Source: Opitutia bacterium
GTDB lineage: Bacteria > Verrucomicrobiota > Verrucomicrobiia > Opitutales > Seribacteraceae
Direction: 5' to 3'
NCBI GenBank assembly: GCA_002686835.1
Contig: NYYP01000006.1
Location: 57,494 to 121,493 of the forward strand
DNA length: 64,000 bases
This document shows, one piece after another, positions 19,821-29,831 of the stretch (positions within the stretch are counted from its first letter, which is position 1; every line of letters begins with the position of its first letter). Under the pieces are notes generated by a model that was not told where the DNA came from, did not search any database, and saw only the letters and a list, made by a program, of their open reading frames with translations. Position numbers and translations under genes: made by a program.

Positions 19821-20677
19821 ACATTAGCCAATCCTCATCCTTGGGTCGTGATGCCTGGGTCCGTTTACGGGCAAACCGGATGGCCATGGTCAGCCTTTCC
19901 CTCCTAGTTGCGATCTCTTTTGTGTCTCTTTTTGGCCCACTCCTTAGTTCCTATTCCTACGACCAGCAAAACCTCGACCATATCTTCAAAAGTCCAGATT
20001 CAACCCATCTTTTCGGCACTGATAATCTCGGGCGTGACCTTTTTGCCCGTACCACTTATGGGGGAAGAATCTCTTTGGCGGTTGGTTTGCTGGCCACCTT
20101 GGTATCTTTGATAATCGGTGTGACATACGGAATGCTCTCTGGATATGCCGGTGGCCGGATCGATTCATGGATGATGCGTTTTGTGGATGTTTTATACTCC
20201 CTTCCTTTCATCATTTTTGTAATTTTATTAATGGTCATTTTTGGCCGAAATTTCCTGCTACTCTTTTTGGCCATTGGGGCGGTGGAATGGCTGACTATGG
20301 CCCGGATAACACGTGCCCAAACCTTGCATTTAAAAAATGCGGAGTTTATCGAGGCCGCCCGGGCACTGGGCTATTCTCATGCCCGAATCCTTTTTCGCCA
20401 TCTTCTCCCCAACCTGATTGGCCCCATTATCATCTACTCAACCCTTACTGTCCCAGCGGTCATGCTGCTCGAAGCAGTGCTGAGTTTTCTCGGACTGGGG
20501 GTGCAGGCACCCATGAGTTCCTGGGGTAGTTTAATTAAAGAGGGTGCGGAAAAGATGGATGCAGCTCCATGGCTACTCTTCTTCCCAGGATCATTTTTCT
20601 GTCTCACTCTGTTTGCCCTGAACTTTCTGGGAGATGGTTTACGGGATGCTCTTGACCCCAAATCATCAAAGGACTGA
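19817..20677 (+). CDS. oppC: Oligopeptide ABC transporter permease OppC
   Basis: HLFGTDNLGRDLFARTTYGGRISLAVGLLATLVSLIIGVTYG; FIEAARALGYSHARILFRHLLPNLIGPIII; start refined to MNISQSSS (4-bp overlap with oppB). Confidence 0.94.
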   Translation: MNISQSSSLGRDAWVRLRANRMAMVSLSLLVAISFVSLFGPLLSSYSYDQQNLDHIFKSPDSTHLFGTDNLGRDLFARTTYGGRISLAVGLLATLVSLIIGVTYGMLSGYAGGRIDSWMMRFVDVLYSLPFIIFVILLMVIFGRNFLLLFLAIGAVEWLTMARITRAQTLHLKNAEFIEAARALGYSHARILFRHLLPNLIGPIIIYSTLTVPAVMLLEAVLSFLGLGVQAPMSSWGSLIKEGAEKMDAAPWLLFFPGSFFCLTLFALNFLGDGLRDALDPKSSKD

Positions 20678-20681
20678 TCAC

Positions 20682-22364
20682 ATGGGACAACTTACGATTA
20701 AAAATTTAGAGGTCAGCTTTCATTCCCGTGAAGGCACCATCCATGCTGTTGATGGAATAGATCTTTGCATCAACCCGGGGGAGGTTGTTGGGCTGGTTGG
20801 AGAGTCCGGTTCCGGGAAATCGGTTACTTGTAATTCCATCCTCCAACTGCTTCCCTCCCCTCCTGCTCAATTTGGAAAAGGAAAGATTGAATGGTCAGGG
20901 AAAGACCTGCTTCAGCAAACTGATGACAGGATGAAAAGTATTCGGGGAAAAGAAATTTCTATGATCTTTCAGGATCCGATGAGCTGCCTAAATCCCTATC
21001 TTCCGGTGCTTGACCAGGTTGCCGAACCTTTACTAATTCATGGAATGTGCAGCCCAGCGGAGGCAAAAAGTAAAGCCATGCAAATGCTTGTCAAAGTCGG
21101 GGTTGATCGTGTTACTGAAAACCCGGATTCTTACCCTCACGAGTTTTCCGGCGGGATGCGCCAACGGGCCATGATTGCCATGGCTTTGATCACCGAGCCC
21201 TCACTACTTCTGGCAGATGAACCGACGACTGCGCTTGATGTTACTGTGCAGGCAAAAGTTTTGAATATTTTGCGCGAGCTCTGTTCTAACCTTGCAGTCA
21301 GTGTGCTTTTTGTAAGCCACGATTTGGGACTGGTCGCAGAACTGGCAGACCGGGTGGTGGTAATGTATCGCGGCAAAGTGGTGGAACAGAATGAAACATC
21401 GGCAATTTTTCAAAATCCACAACATCCCTATGTAAAGGCACTGATTGCCTGCCGTCCAACTTTGGAAAACACCCAGGACCGGTTACCCACCGTGGAAGAC
21501 TTTATCAATCCTCAACCAGAAAACCAAGGGGAGTCACCAGTTGAGACAGAGTTTTCAAACTCTTTAAAATCCGGGAAGGTATTGACCGAGGCTAAAAGTC
21601 TCGTGGTTGAATTCACCACCAATAAAGGGGCGGTCCGGGCGGTCGATGAAGTTAATTTACGCATAAATCAAGGCAAGACCCACGGACTGGTCGGAGAATC
21701 TGGATCCGGCAAAACCACTCTTGGCCGGGCCTTGCTCAATTTAGTACGGAAGCAGTCGGGAGAAGTTTTATTTCATGGAAATCCAATTTCTTCCTATGAC
21801 GATAAAAAGATGATGAGTTTTCGAAAGTCTATGCAGATTATCTTTCAGGATCCCTATGCTTCCCTTAACCCTCGTCTGACTATCGAACAAACTTTAATTG
21901 AACCAATGGTTGTGCACCAAATTGGCAGTTCCAAAAAGGAACGCAGGGCACGTGTGGTTGCCCTGTTGGAGGAAGTTGGTCTTGGGTCCGAGCATCTTGT
22001 CCGTTATCCCCATGAATTTTCTGGCGGACAAAGGCAAAGAATATGTGTAGCCAGAGCCCTGACCACTGAGCCAGAATTTATTGTATGCGATGAGTGCGTC
22101 AGTGCGATGGATGTATCTGTACAAGCTCAAGTGCTCAATTTATTAAAAGCCCTGCAAGTATCCCGTGGTTTGACATATCTTTTTATTTCGCACGATCTCG
22201 GGGTAGTAAAATTCATGTCCGATGAAATATCTGTCATGCAAAAAGGCCAACTTATTGAAAGCGGGCCGGCAAATGACATCTACAACTCCCCGCAGACAAA
22301 ATACACCCAGAAACTAATCCAGTCCATACCCACAGCCAACCGGTCAAAGCTTTTTTCGTTTTAA
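20682..22364 (+). CDS. Fused oligopeptide ABC transporter ATP-binding protein (OppD-OppF fusion)
   Basis: Two Walker A motifs (GESGSGKSVTCNSI, GESGSGKTTLGRAL) and two signatures (EFSGGMRQRAMIAMAL, EFSGGQRQRICVARAL); start refined to MGQLTIKNLEV. Confidence 0.94.
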   Translation: MGQLTIKNLEVSFHSREGTIHAVDGIDLCINPGEVVGLVGESGSGKSVTCNSILQLLPSPPAQFGKGKIEWSGKDLLQQTDDRMKSIRGKEISMIFQDPMSCLNPYLPVLDQVAEPLLIHGMCSPAEAKSKAMQMLVKVGVDRVTENPDSYPHEFSGGMRQRAMIAMALITEPSLLLADEPTTALDVTVQAKVLNILRELCSNLAVSVLFVSHDLGLVAELADRVVVMYRGKVVEQNETSAIFQNPQHPYVKALIACRPTLENTQDRLPTVEDFINPQPENQGESPVETEFSNSLKSGKVLTEAKSLVVEFTTNKGAVRAVDEVNLRINQGKTHGLVGESGSGKTTLGRALLNLVRKQSGEVLFHGNPISSYDDKKMMSFRKSMQIIFQDPYASLNPRLTIEQTLIEPMVVHQIGSSKKERRARVVALLEEVGLGSEHLVRYPHEFSGGQRQRICVARALTTEPEFIVCDECVSAMDVSVQAQVLNLLKALQVSRGLTYLFISHDLGVVKFMSDEISVMQKGQLIESGPANDIYNSPQTKYTQKLIQSIPTANRSKLFSF

Positions 22365-23218
22365 CAAGTGTCGGAGCGTTTGACCCTCACCGTCACGTCA
22401 AATTGATGGGGCCTGGGCCCATAATAAGAACCTGTGATTGGAGCCACATCGCGATAATCTCTGCCCGTTCCCAAAATAACATAAGTGTCATCCACCACCC
22501 GGTTATTGGTTGGGTCCAACCCGAACCACCCATGGCCTTGCACCATCACCTCAATCCAGGCATGGGATGCTTCCGCACCACGCATCCGGCGATCTCGGGT
22601 GGAATCAAAAAAATATCCACTCACATAACGGGCAGGTATGCCAAGGCACCGGCAAAGTGCGAGGGCGGCATGTGCGAAGTCTTGGCACACTCCCCGGCGA
22701 ATATCCAAGACTTCATTTGCATGGGTATCCACTGTGGTTGTCGATTTACAGTACTCAAAATTTTGGTAAATGAACTCCATCACTTGATACGCAGTTTGAA
22801 ATACATCCTTGGTTTCACCCTGCAAATCGACCGCCATCCGCCATACCTTGGGGTTAATCTCCACATAGGATGAACTTTGTAAATAGTCCCGGTACTCGGG
22901 AACAACCTCCATTTTGGATAAACTGCACAGGTTTACACCATAAGGAAAATTATTAAAATCCACTCGTTGACTTGTTTCCACCAAGGACCTTGCTTCAATA
23001 ACTAATTTTTGATGCTCCTCAGGAAGTTCAAAATGGTGTACAATATTACCATTTAAATCTAAATAACTCTGGGTTCGGCAAATCGGCAATATCGACAGAG
23101 TTGAGGACAGGCATTTTTGCCAGACATTACTTAAAGGATGCAAGCGCAATTCATTATAGCTTTCGGTAACCGGCCCCGGGTACCGGTAGCTTGTCCTATG
23201 AAAAACATACAGTTGCAT
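22361..23218 (-). CDS. Transglutaminase-like family protein (bacterial transglutaminase-like N-terminal plus core)
   Basis: N-terminal FHRTSYRYPGPVTESYNELRLHPLS; catalytic RRGVCQDFAHAALALCRCLGIPARYVSGYF, ASHAWIEVMVQGHGWFGLDPTNNR. Confidence 0.92.
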   Translation of the reverse strand: MQLYVFHRTSYRYPGPVTESYNELRLHPLSNVWQKCLSSTLSILPICRTQSYLDLNGNIVHHFELPEEHQKLVIEARSLVETSQRVDFNNFPYGVNLCSLSKMEVVPEYRDYLQSSSYVEINPKVWRMAVDLQGETKDVFQTAYQVMEFIYQNFEYCKSTTTVDTHANEVLDIRRGVCQDFAHAALALCRCLGIPARYVSGYFFDSTRDRRMRGAEASHAWIEVMVQGHGWFGLDPTNNRVVDDTYVILGTGRDYRDVAPITGSYYGPRPHQFDVTVRVKRSDTC

Positions 23219-23271
23219 AATCCAAAGATGCAGGTCGAACTAGCCGAAGCTTCAATGAATCCTTACAGGAA

Positions 23272-24258
23272 TCACTGCTGTTGTTGAGCTTGGGCTAGTT
23301 GGGCAGAAGTTCGTTCGCCCAGGCTTTTAATTTCAGAAGGGAGCAGAACATAGGTCTCAAAGACCCGTTGTCCAATTTCAATCAAGGTAGTCTGCAATTC
23401 ATCCAGGGTCTGGTGCAGACCTTTTGCCTGCACTTGATTCCAATCTGTAAAGTTTACCATGGCCAAGGTACTACCAGTTAGCTTTTCTGCTTCGTTGGAA
23501 AAAGTCCCGGTGGGGACTCCTGAAATTGCATGTAAACTGTAATCAATTGCCCGTATACAAAAACGAATAGACCGGGGAAAGTCTTCTGAGAAAAGAAGAA
23601 AGCTGGCTACATTCTGGAGGGATAAATGCCCGCGGAACTGTTGACGGAAAGCAGATAGTGCAATGCAGCAACGCAGCACGGACATTAAATCGGCACGGGA
23701 AGGCTCTTTAAGCCTGAGGTTTAAGGTATCAAGCATTCGGCTGGTTTGGTCTGCCCGTTCAAGGTATTTTCCCAGTGAAAGAAACCTCCAACCTTCGCCA
23801 TGTGGAATAGTCGCATCTGCAAGCCCCTGAAAAACGAGAGAGAACCTGGTAATTCTGTCCAAAAGAAGGTCAGAACCTTGGTTATAAAGATCCAAAGCAT
23901 CGCCATTACGAAAAAATAAATAGATGTTGTTCAACTCCAGCCAAAGCTCCTCCGATAATTGGTCTCTGACCATCCTGGCATTTTCCCTTGCAAGAGAAAT
24001 ACACGAGAGAATTGAATTCGAAAAAGATTCGTCAAAAAGTAATGTCTTTCCGATTTTTCTAACCCCTATCTCGCTGGGATGAACCGATTCTGCGCAAATT
24101 GACTGAAGGACTGGTTGCCAAAATTCCTCCAGTTGTTGATCGTTCTGAGCATACTCGAGGGCCTGACTTTGATGAACCTGAATCATTCGGGCCATACCAT
24201 CCGCCCGCTCGATATAACGGCTCATCCAATACAAATTATCTGCTACACGAGAAAGCAT
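23272..24258 (-). CDS. Alpha-E domain-containing protein
   Basis: MLSRVADNLYWMSRYIERADGMARMI, REWLELNNIYLF-like region LSEELWLELNNIYLFF, FLSLGKYLERADQTSRMLD; sits between ATP-grasp and transglutaminase genes. Confidence 0.92.
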   Translation of the reverse strand: MLSRVADNLYWMSRYIERADGMARMIQVHQSQALEYAQNDQQLEEFWQPVLQSICAESVHPSEIGVRKIGKTLLFDESFSNSILSCISLARENARMVRDQLSEELWLELNNIYLFFRNGDALDLYNQGSDLLLDRITRFSLVFQGLADATIPHGEGWRFLSLGKYLERADQTSRMLDTLNLRLKEPSRADLMSVLRCCIALSAFRQQFRGHLSLQNVASFLLFSEDFPRSIRFCIRAIDYSLHAISGVPTGTFSNEAEKLTGSTLAMVNFTDWNQVQAKGLHQTLDELQTTLIEIGQRVFETYVLLPSEIKSLGERTSAQLAQAQQQQ

Positions 24259-24261
24259 TTT

Positions 24262-25716
24262 CTAAAATTCCCGCAGTACCCAAGTGTCTTTGCTTCCTCC
24301 ACCCTGAGAAGAATTAACCACCAACGATCCTTTTTTAAGAGCCACTCGGGTCAAGCCACCAGGCACAATTTCCACATCCTCACCATATAAAATGAATGGA
24401 CGCAAATCCACATGTCTACCCTCGATTCCCTCTTGGCAAAAAGTGGGGTGACGGGAGAGAGAAATAATCGGTTGAGCAATATATTCTCTGGGATGGGCCT
24501 CAATGAGTCTGGCAAACTCGTCGCGTTCCTTCAAAGTTGATTGATTGCCAATCAACATGCCGTATCCACCAGATTCATTGGCCGCTTTAACCACCAGGTT
24601 TTCTAAGTTTTCCAACACATGTGCACGATCGGTATCTCTCCAGCACAAGTAGGTTGGAACATTGGAAAGGATCGGTTCCTGGTTAAGGTAATACTTAATC
24701 ATATCCGGAACATAAGCGTAAGTAACTTTATCATCCGCAACGCCGGTACCCACGGCATTAGCCAAGGCAACATTGCCCTTGAGGTATGCATCCATTAATC
24801 CCGCTACGCCGAGCATGGATTCTTCCCGAAAAACCATCGGGTCAAGAAAGTCATCATCCAGCCTTCGATAAATCACATCCACTTGTACCAAGCCCCTAGT
24901 TGTCCGCATGTATATGCATGAATCAATTGCAATGAGATCTTTTCCTTCGACAATTTCGATCCCCATCTGTCTGGCCAAAAATGTATGTTCAAAATAAGCA
25001 CTATTGTAGACTCCAGGAGTCAACAATACACATACTGGTTTTTGGGATTTGCGGGGCGACAAATATTCCAGGGTGCGCAACAACAAATCGGGATAGGCTT
25101 CCACTGGTCGCACTGACATGCCTCCGAAGGTCTGAGGAAATGCACGCTTCATGATCTCTCGATTTTCCAGAAGGTAAGAAGCTCCTGATGGACAGCGTGC
25201 ATTGTCCTCCAGGACTAGATAGTTCCCCTGATCATCACGGATCAAATCCGTTCCGCAGATATGGGCATATACTTCTTGAGGGGGATCAAACCCAACCATT
25301 TCCGGTCGGTAATTTTTGGAAGAATTTATAATTTCTTCAGGGATGATTTTATCCTTAATGATTTTTCGATCGTGGTAGATATCATTGAGAAATAAGTTCA
25401 GGGCAATGATGCGCTGCCTTAGGCCATTTTCGACCACATTCCATTCACTTTCAGGAATGACTCGAGGAATCAGATCAAACGGAAAAATCCTCTCCGTTCC
25501 TCCTTCATCTCCGTATACCGTAAAAGTGATTCCGTGCTCAAGAAAAGAAGAGTCGGCCTGTTGACGCCTTTCAGAAATTTCTGTTTCCGTCAACCGGTCC
25601 AGTCGCTGATAAATTTTTTCGTAATGCGAACGTGCCCTTAACTCACCATTTCCAGAAAACATTTTGTCAAAGAAATGTTCAGTTGAGTAGCCTTGGAATT
25701 GTCTGGGTATGCTCAT
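24262..25716 (-). CDS. Circularly permuted ATP-grasp family protein
   Basis: [92 protein letters not shown]. Confidence 0.93.
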   Translation of the reverse strand: MSIPRQFQGYSTEHFFDKMFSGNGELRARSHYEKIYQRLDRLTETEISERRQQADSSFLEHGITFTVYGDEGGTERIFPFDLIPRVIPESEWNVVENGLRQRIIALNLFLNDIYHDRKIIKDKIIPEEIINSSKNYRPEMVGFDPPQEVYAHICGTDLIRDDQGNYLVLEDNARCPSGASYLLENREIMKRAFPQTFGGMSVRPVEAYPDLLLRTLEYLSPRKSQKPVCVLLTPGVYNSAYFEHTFLARQMGIEIVEGKDLIAIDSCIYMRTTRGLVQVDVIYRRLDDDFLDPMVFREESMLGVAGLMDAYLKGNVALANAVGTGVADDKVTYAYVPDMIKYYLNQEPILSNVPTYLCWRDTDRAHVLENLENLVVKAANESGGYGMLIGNQSTLKERDEFARLIEAHPREYIAQPIISLSRHPTFCQEGIEGRHVDLRPFILYGEDVEIVPGGLTRVALKKGSLVVNSSQGGGSKDTWVLREF

Positions 25717-25779
25717 AAAATTTTCAATTCATTAAGTAGGCATTTCTTGTGCCACTCCTTGAGATTGGAAAGCACATTG

Positions 25780-26667
25780 TCAAATTTTTCCTTCCTTTTG
25801 TTCTGTGTCCTGGGAAAGGATTCGCTGGTATGAAAAAAGAAACTGCTGAGCCAAACCAGCATGTTGCCCAAAATGAATGCGGGCGAATTCTTGCATTTGT
25901 GAAATCTTCCAATCACTCATACTATACTGCTTTTTCAGGGACTGTAATATCCAAGTATCAATGGGAAAAGCCTGATTTTTTTGTCCACCAAAAAGCAGTA
26001 CACAGTCTGCCACTTTCGGCCCAACCCCGGGTAGTTCCATCAATTTTAACCTGGCTTGAGAATAAGGTAATTTTTCCAGGCTTTGCAAAAATTGAGGGTT
26101 TTTTTCAAGATGACGGGCTGTACCAACCAAATATTTTGCCCGGTATCCCATTCCAAGGGTTCTTGCCTCCTTCTCACTCAAACCCTTCAGCCGTTGCCAA
26201 CCGGGGAAAGCATGCATTCCCTCGCTCAGTTCATCACCCAATAATTGATTAGTCTTGGCACGCAGTTTTTTAATTTGAGGAATGCTCTTGGCCGAACTGA
26301 GCAGAAAAACCATCAGCGTTTCCTCAATGGGCTGCCGCAGAATTCTCAATCCAGGGAACCGTTGGATTGCCTGATGCAAGGTTTCATCACTTCGCCAAGG
26401 CAAAGAATCCACTGCTTTGAAGTAAGAATCATCGAGCCATAGGTAATGCAATAGTTCCTTTTTTCTTAGGGGAACGGGCCCGGAACAACGCCATTGTAAT
26501 TGTCCGGCAATCCATCTTAATTCAACCACTGAATTTTCAATCACCCCGATCCATTGGTCTTCCTCCTTTGCTGACCAAGAAAAGCTTTGCCCTCCAAGCA
26601 AGGTCTCCCGCAGTCCAATAAGAGAGAATGCATTTACAGGTCCAATGGGCTCCCATCTACCTGTCAT
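25780..26667 (-). CDS. OGG1-type 8-oxoguanine DNA glycosylase / AP lyase (HhH-GPD)
   Basis: N-terminal LRETLLGGQSFSWSAKEEDQWIGVI; LPGVGPKVADCVLLFGGQKNQAFPIDTWI contains the HhH, putative catalytic Lys and Asp as in OGG1. Confidence 0.87.
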   Translation of the reverse strand: MTGRWEPIGPVNAFSLIGLRETLLGGQSFSWSAKEEDQWIGVIENSVVELRWIAGQLQWRCSGPVPLRKKELLHYLWLDDSYFKAVDSLPWRSDETLHQAIQRFPGLRILRQPIEETLMVFLLSSAKSIPQIKKLRAKTNQLLGDELSEGMHAFPGWQRLKGLSEKEARTLGMGYRAKYLVGTARHLEKNPQFLQSLEKLPYSQARLKLMELPGVGPKVADCVLLFGGQKNQAFPIDTWILQSLKKQYSMSDWKISQMQEFARIHFGQHAGLAQQFLFSYQRILSQDTEQKEGKI

Positions 26668-26685
26668 CGGGTGCAGGTAAGGGTG

Positions 26686-27177
26686 TTATTTGGACCACAA
26701 AAAACTCTGCCTTTTTGCGATCGTTGTACCTTCTTCTCCCACAAGACACAAACGCCAGGCAAGAGGCTTAACTGATGGGCCCGGCCAATCTCCTCCAGTC
26801 AGTCCAATAAAAACTTCTCTTCCTGAAATTCCTGCGTTATCGATGGGAATTTTTATGGACTGAGCCATTGGATCGAGTGGAGTAACCCAATCCAATATCC
26901 AATAAACACCATGGGGCAGGTTTTTGGCAGAGCCATTTACTTTAACTACAAAATAAAAACCTTCTCGCTCATTCGGGCGGGACCGGCAATAAACTTTACT
27001 GCCTTGGAATTCCTGCCCACTAAAAAATTCAGGAATTCGCTTAAAGTCAGGAACGAAAAAATAAGATTTGTTCCTGACCTCCAACTCAACTTTTGAAAAT
27101 AGGTGGGTGGTTAGAATTATGAAAACAAACCACAAAACTGCGGGAGTCTTAAAAGATGCCCGCATTGCACTCCTCAA
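26686..27177 (-). CDS. Hypothetical secreted protein
   Basis: Signal peptide RASFKTPAVLWFVFIILTTHLFS; no family recognised. Confidence 0.6.
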   Translation of the reverse strand: MRSAMRASFKTPAVLWFVFIILTTHLFSKVELEVRNKSYFFVPDFKRIPEFFSGQEFQGSKVYCRSRPNEREGFYFVVKVNGSAKNLPHGVYWILDWVTPLDPMAQSIKIPIDNAGISGREVFIGLTGGDWPGPSVKPLAWRLCLVGEEGTTIAKRQSFLWSK

Positions 27178-27183
27178 TACAAG

Positions 27184-27477
27184 TTACTCTTCGTTCGCAG
27201 CAGGAGCATCTTCGGCCTTAGCTGCTTCTGGTGCTCCAGAGTCAGGACCGAGGACATCAGCTGCAGTCGCCTTGTCCGAAGATTTTACTTCAGCGGCAAC
27301 ACTGGTTGGTTCTTCCTTTGCGGCTGGCTTTTTGGGAACGGACTTGGAAACCTTTCTGGCCGGCTTTGCCTTAGGGGATGCTTTGGCGGTAGTGGATTCG
27401 GCAAGTGCTTTTTTTCGACGGGCCAAGTAGGCAGCTCGGCGGCGGCGCTTTATTAATTTGTTGTACTGTTTGCTCAT
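27184..27477 (-). CDS. Small low-complexity protein: Arg/Lys-rich N-terminus, Ala/Lys/Pro middle, acidic C-terminus
   Basis: MSKQYNKLIKRRRRAAYLARRKKALAESTTAKASPKAKPARKVSK...APAANEE. Confidence 0.68.
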   Translation of the reverse strand: MSKQYNKLIKRRRRAAYLARRKKALAESTTAKASPKAKPARKVSKSVPKKPAAKEEPTSVAAEVKSSDKATAADVLGPDSGAPEAAKAEDAPAANEE

Positions 27478-27538
27478 AAAAGATGCTCAGAATAGAGGAG
27501 ATGCCAATGATTGGCAAGCTCAGGACAATGAATTGTAT

Positions 27539-28624
27539 TCAGGAAATCTCGACCGGTTTTCCACTTCGGGCAGACTCATAAGTCGCATCGATAATTTTCA
27601 TCAATGCCAGTGCCTGTTCCGGTGTATTGAGCGGCTCCTCCTTTCCTTCAAGAGTAAGGGCGAAATTTTGAGCAGATCGAATCCTTCCCATATCTTCACA
27701 TTCTTCCACAACGATCGAACGATTGACCGAACGGCCGTGTTCCTGAAAGTATAGTTCGCAATCGTCCAGCGCGGTCGCATCGATACCGTCCCGTCCAAAG
27801 AGCCGGCGAACCATTCCCCCTGCCTTGGTGCCCTGAAAGGTTACTGAAACTTCTTCGCGTTTATTCATCTCTGCCCAGGATACCTGAAAATTCAAAACTT
27901 GCCCGGTTACAAAACGAACAAATCCATGAGCGGCACTTTCGACATCAGTAACACCATCTGCCACATCGGGAATCCCCCAGGGGCCTTTAAATCCTTTGTC
28001 GGTTATAAAATTGTCAAATGTTTGAGCAAGCACATGACTGGGAGCAGGATAGTCCATGTAGTATAATGCTAAATCTATCATGTGCAACAGATCGATCAAG
28101 GGCCCACCACCCGACTGTGATTGGTTGGTAAACCAGCCACCGAATCCGGGAATACCAGTGCGCCGAATCCATTTTGCCTGAGCCGAATTTATTTGACCAA
28201 CCTGCCCAGACTCCAGGTAGCTCCGCATGGCATAGGATTCAGGACGGGCACGGTTGTTAAAGTTAAACATCAGTGTCTTGTCCGCTTTTTCCGCAGCTGC
28301 TTTCATTTCGGAAATTTCCGCGGCATTCAAAGCGGGCGGTTTTTCACAAAAGACATGCTTGCCGGCCTCTAATGCCTGGATGGCAAGCGGTTTGTGTGTA
28401 CGGTTGGGGGTGATAATACTGATCGCATCCAAGCTGGACAATTCCTCCAACATTTTCTGAGAGTCAGAGAAAACATGAGCGGCACCGTAAGTTTTAGCGG
28501 CTTTCTTTGCCGCTTCCACATTCATGTCGCAAATGGCAACAATTTCTGCTCCACCCGCATGAAAACCAGGGGCATGATACTGGAGCATGCCACCTGCTCC
28601 AATTATTCCTATTTTTTGGGTCAT
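27539..28624 (-). CDS. Gfo/Idh/MocA family oxidoreductase
   Basis: KIGIIGAGGMLQYHAPGF, AGKHVFCEKPPALNAAEISEM. Confidence 0.93.
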   Translation of the reverse strand: MTQKIGIIGAGGMLQYHAPGFHAGGAEIVAICDMNVEAAKKAAKTYGAAHVFSDSQKMLEELSSLDAISIITPNRTHKPLAIQALEAGKHVFCEKPPALNAAEISEMKAAAEKADKTLMFNFNNRARPESYAMRSYLESGQVGQINSAQAKWIRRTGIPGFGGWFTNQSQSGGGPLIDLLHMIDLALYYMDYPAPSHVLAQTFDNFITDKGFKGPWGIPDVADGVTDVESAAHGFVRFVTGQVLNFQVSWAEMNKREEVSVTFQGTKAGGMVRRLFGRDGIDATALDDCELYFQEHGRSVNRSIVVEECEDMGRIRSAQNFALTLEGKEEPLNTPEQALALMKIIDATYESARSGKPVEIS

Positions 28625-28649
28625 AATGTATTTGAGGTTTTAAAAAAGG

Positions 28650-29819
28650 TTATTTTGGGATGGCAGGGAACTTGACCCACTTTTGTTTTGAATTTGAACT
28701 TTTTACAACAGTTTCAATGAAGGCCATCCCAATGATACCATCACGAATATCCGGATAATCATATCCTGACTTACGAGGGAATTTTCCGTCAATCTCATCA
28801 CGGATTGCAACCGAAGCAGAATTGTAAACATTGGCAAATGCCTCGATAAATCCTTCCGGGTGCCCAAAGGGTATGCGGGTATTGTCAGCCGCGGCTCCCG
28901 TCACATATTCGTTTCCGCGACGATAGACCTGACGGGGTTCACGGGCATCCTTGACTATCAGATCATTGGGGTCTTCCTGGTGCCACTCGAGCGACTTCTT
29001 GGTACCATACACCCGAATATTAAGGTTGTTTTCATCGCCGTTGGATACCTGGGACGCATAGATGATTCCTCGTGCACCACCCTTAAAACGCACGAGGACA
29101 TTTCCATCGTCGTCCAGTTGCCTGCCTGGAATATTAACCGACAAATCGGCACACAAAGAATCAATCTCCAATCCACTGATATAGTGAACCAGATTCTCGG
29201 CATGCGTACCAATATCACCCATACAATTTGAAATGCCAGCCACCTTGGGATCAGCACGCCAATTGGCAATGGATTTATCCTCTCCTGTCAGGGCAGTGAT
29301 CGCATAGCCCTGCGGGTATTCACAGACCACCTTGATAATCTTTCCAAGCTCGCCTTTCTTCACCATTTGCCTGGCCAGTTTGACCATAGGGTAACCTGTG
29401 TAGTTGTGCGTTAAGGCAAATACCTTTTTACTTTTGGTGACAATCTTTCTTAACTCCCTTGCTTCTGCTAATGTAAAAGTTGCCGGTTTGTCACAAATTA
29501 CATTGATCCCAGCCTCGAGAAATGTCTTAGCCACCTTAAAGTGAAGGTGATTGCGCACCACGATGGAAACAAAGTCGATTCTCTCACCCACTGGCATCGC
29601 ACTCTCCTTCTTTGCCATCTCCTGGTAAGAGGAATAGACCCGTGAGGGCTCGATAAAAAAATCTTTTCCAGAAAGAGCCGATTTTTTCGGATCGGATGAA
29701 AACGCTCCCGCAATTAGTTCGATCTGCCCGTCCAGGGCAGCAGCACGCCGGTGTACGCCCCCGATAAATGCTCCGCGGCCTCCCCCGACCATACCCATGC
29801 GTAATTTTCTCTTTTTCAT
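28650..29819 (-). CDS. Gfo/Idh/MocA family oxidoreductase
   Basis: RMGMVGGGRGAFIGGVHRRAAALDGQIELIAGAF, GINVICDKPATFTLAEARELR, GHPEGFIEAFANVY. Confidence 0.93.
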   Translation of the reverse strand: MKKRKLRMGMVGGGRGAFIGGVHRRAAALDGQIELIAGAFSSDPKKSALSGKDFFIEPSRVYSSYQEMAKKESAMPVGERIDFVSIVVRNHLHFKVAKTFLEAGINVICDKPATFTLAEARELRKIVTKSKKVFALTHNYTGYPMVKLARQMVKKGELGKIIKVVCEYPQGYAITALTGEDKSIANWRADPKVAGISNCMGDIGTHAENLVHYISGLEIDSLCADLSVNIPGRQLDDDGNVLVRFKGGARGIIYASQVSNGDENNLNIRVYGTKKSLEWHQEDPNDLIVKDAREPRQVYRRGNEYVTGAAADNTRIPFGHPEGFIEAFANVYNSASVAIRDEIDGKFPRKSGYDYPDIRDGIIGMAFIETVVKSSNSKQKWVKFPAIPK

Positions 29820-29831
29820 CAGTTTTTCAGG

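Noticed and set aside
22403-22873. 156-aa plus-strand ORF with many His
   Set aside because: Antisense to the transglutaminase gene, whose catalytic motifs are clear.
27068-27430. 120-aa plus-strand Ala/Ser-rich ORF
   Set aside because: Antisense of the Ala/Lys-rich small protein and the neighbouring CDS; low-complexity artefact.
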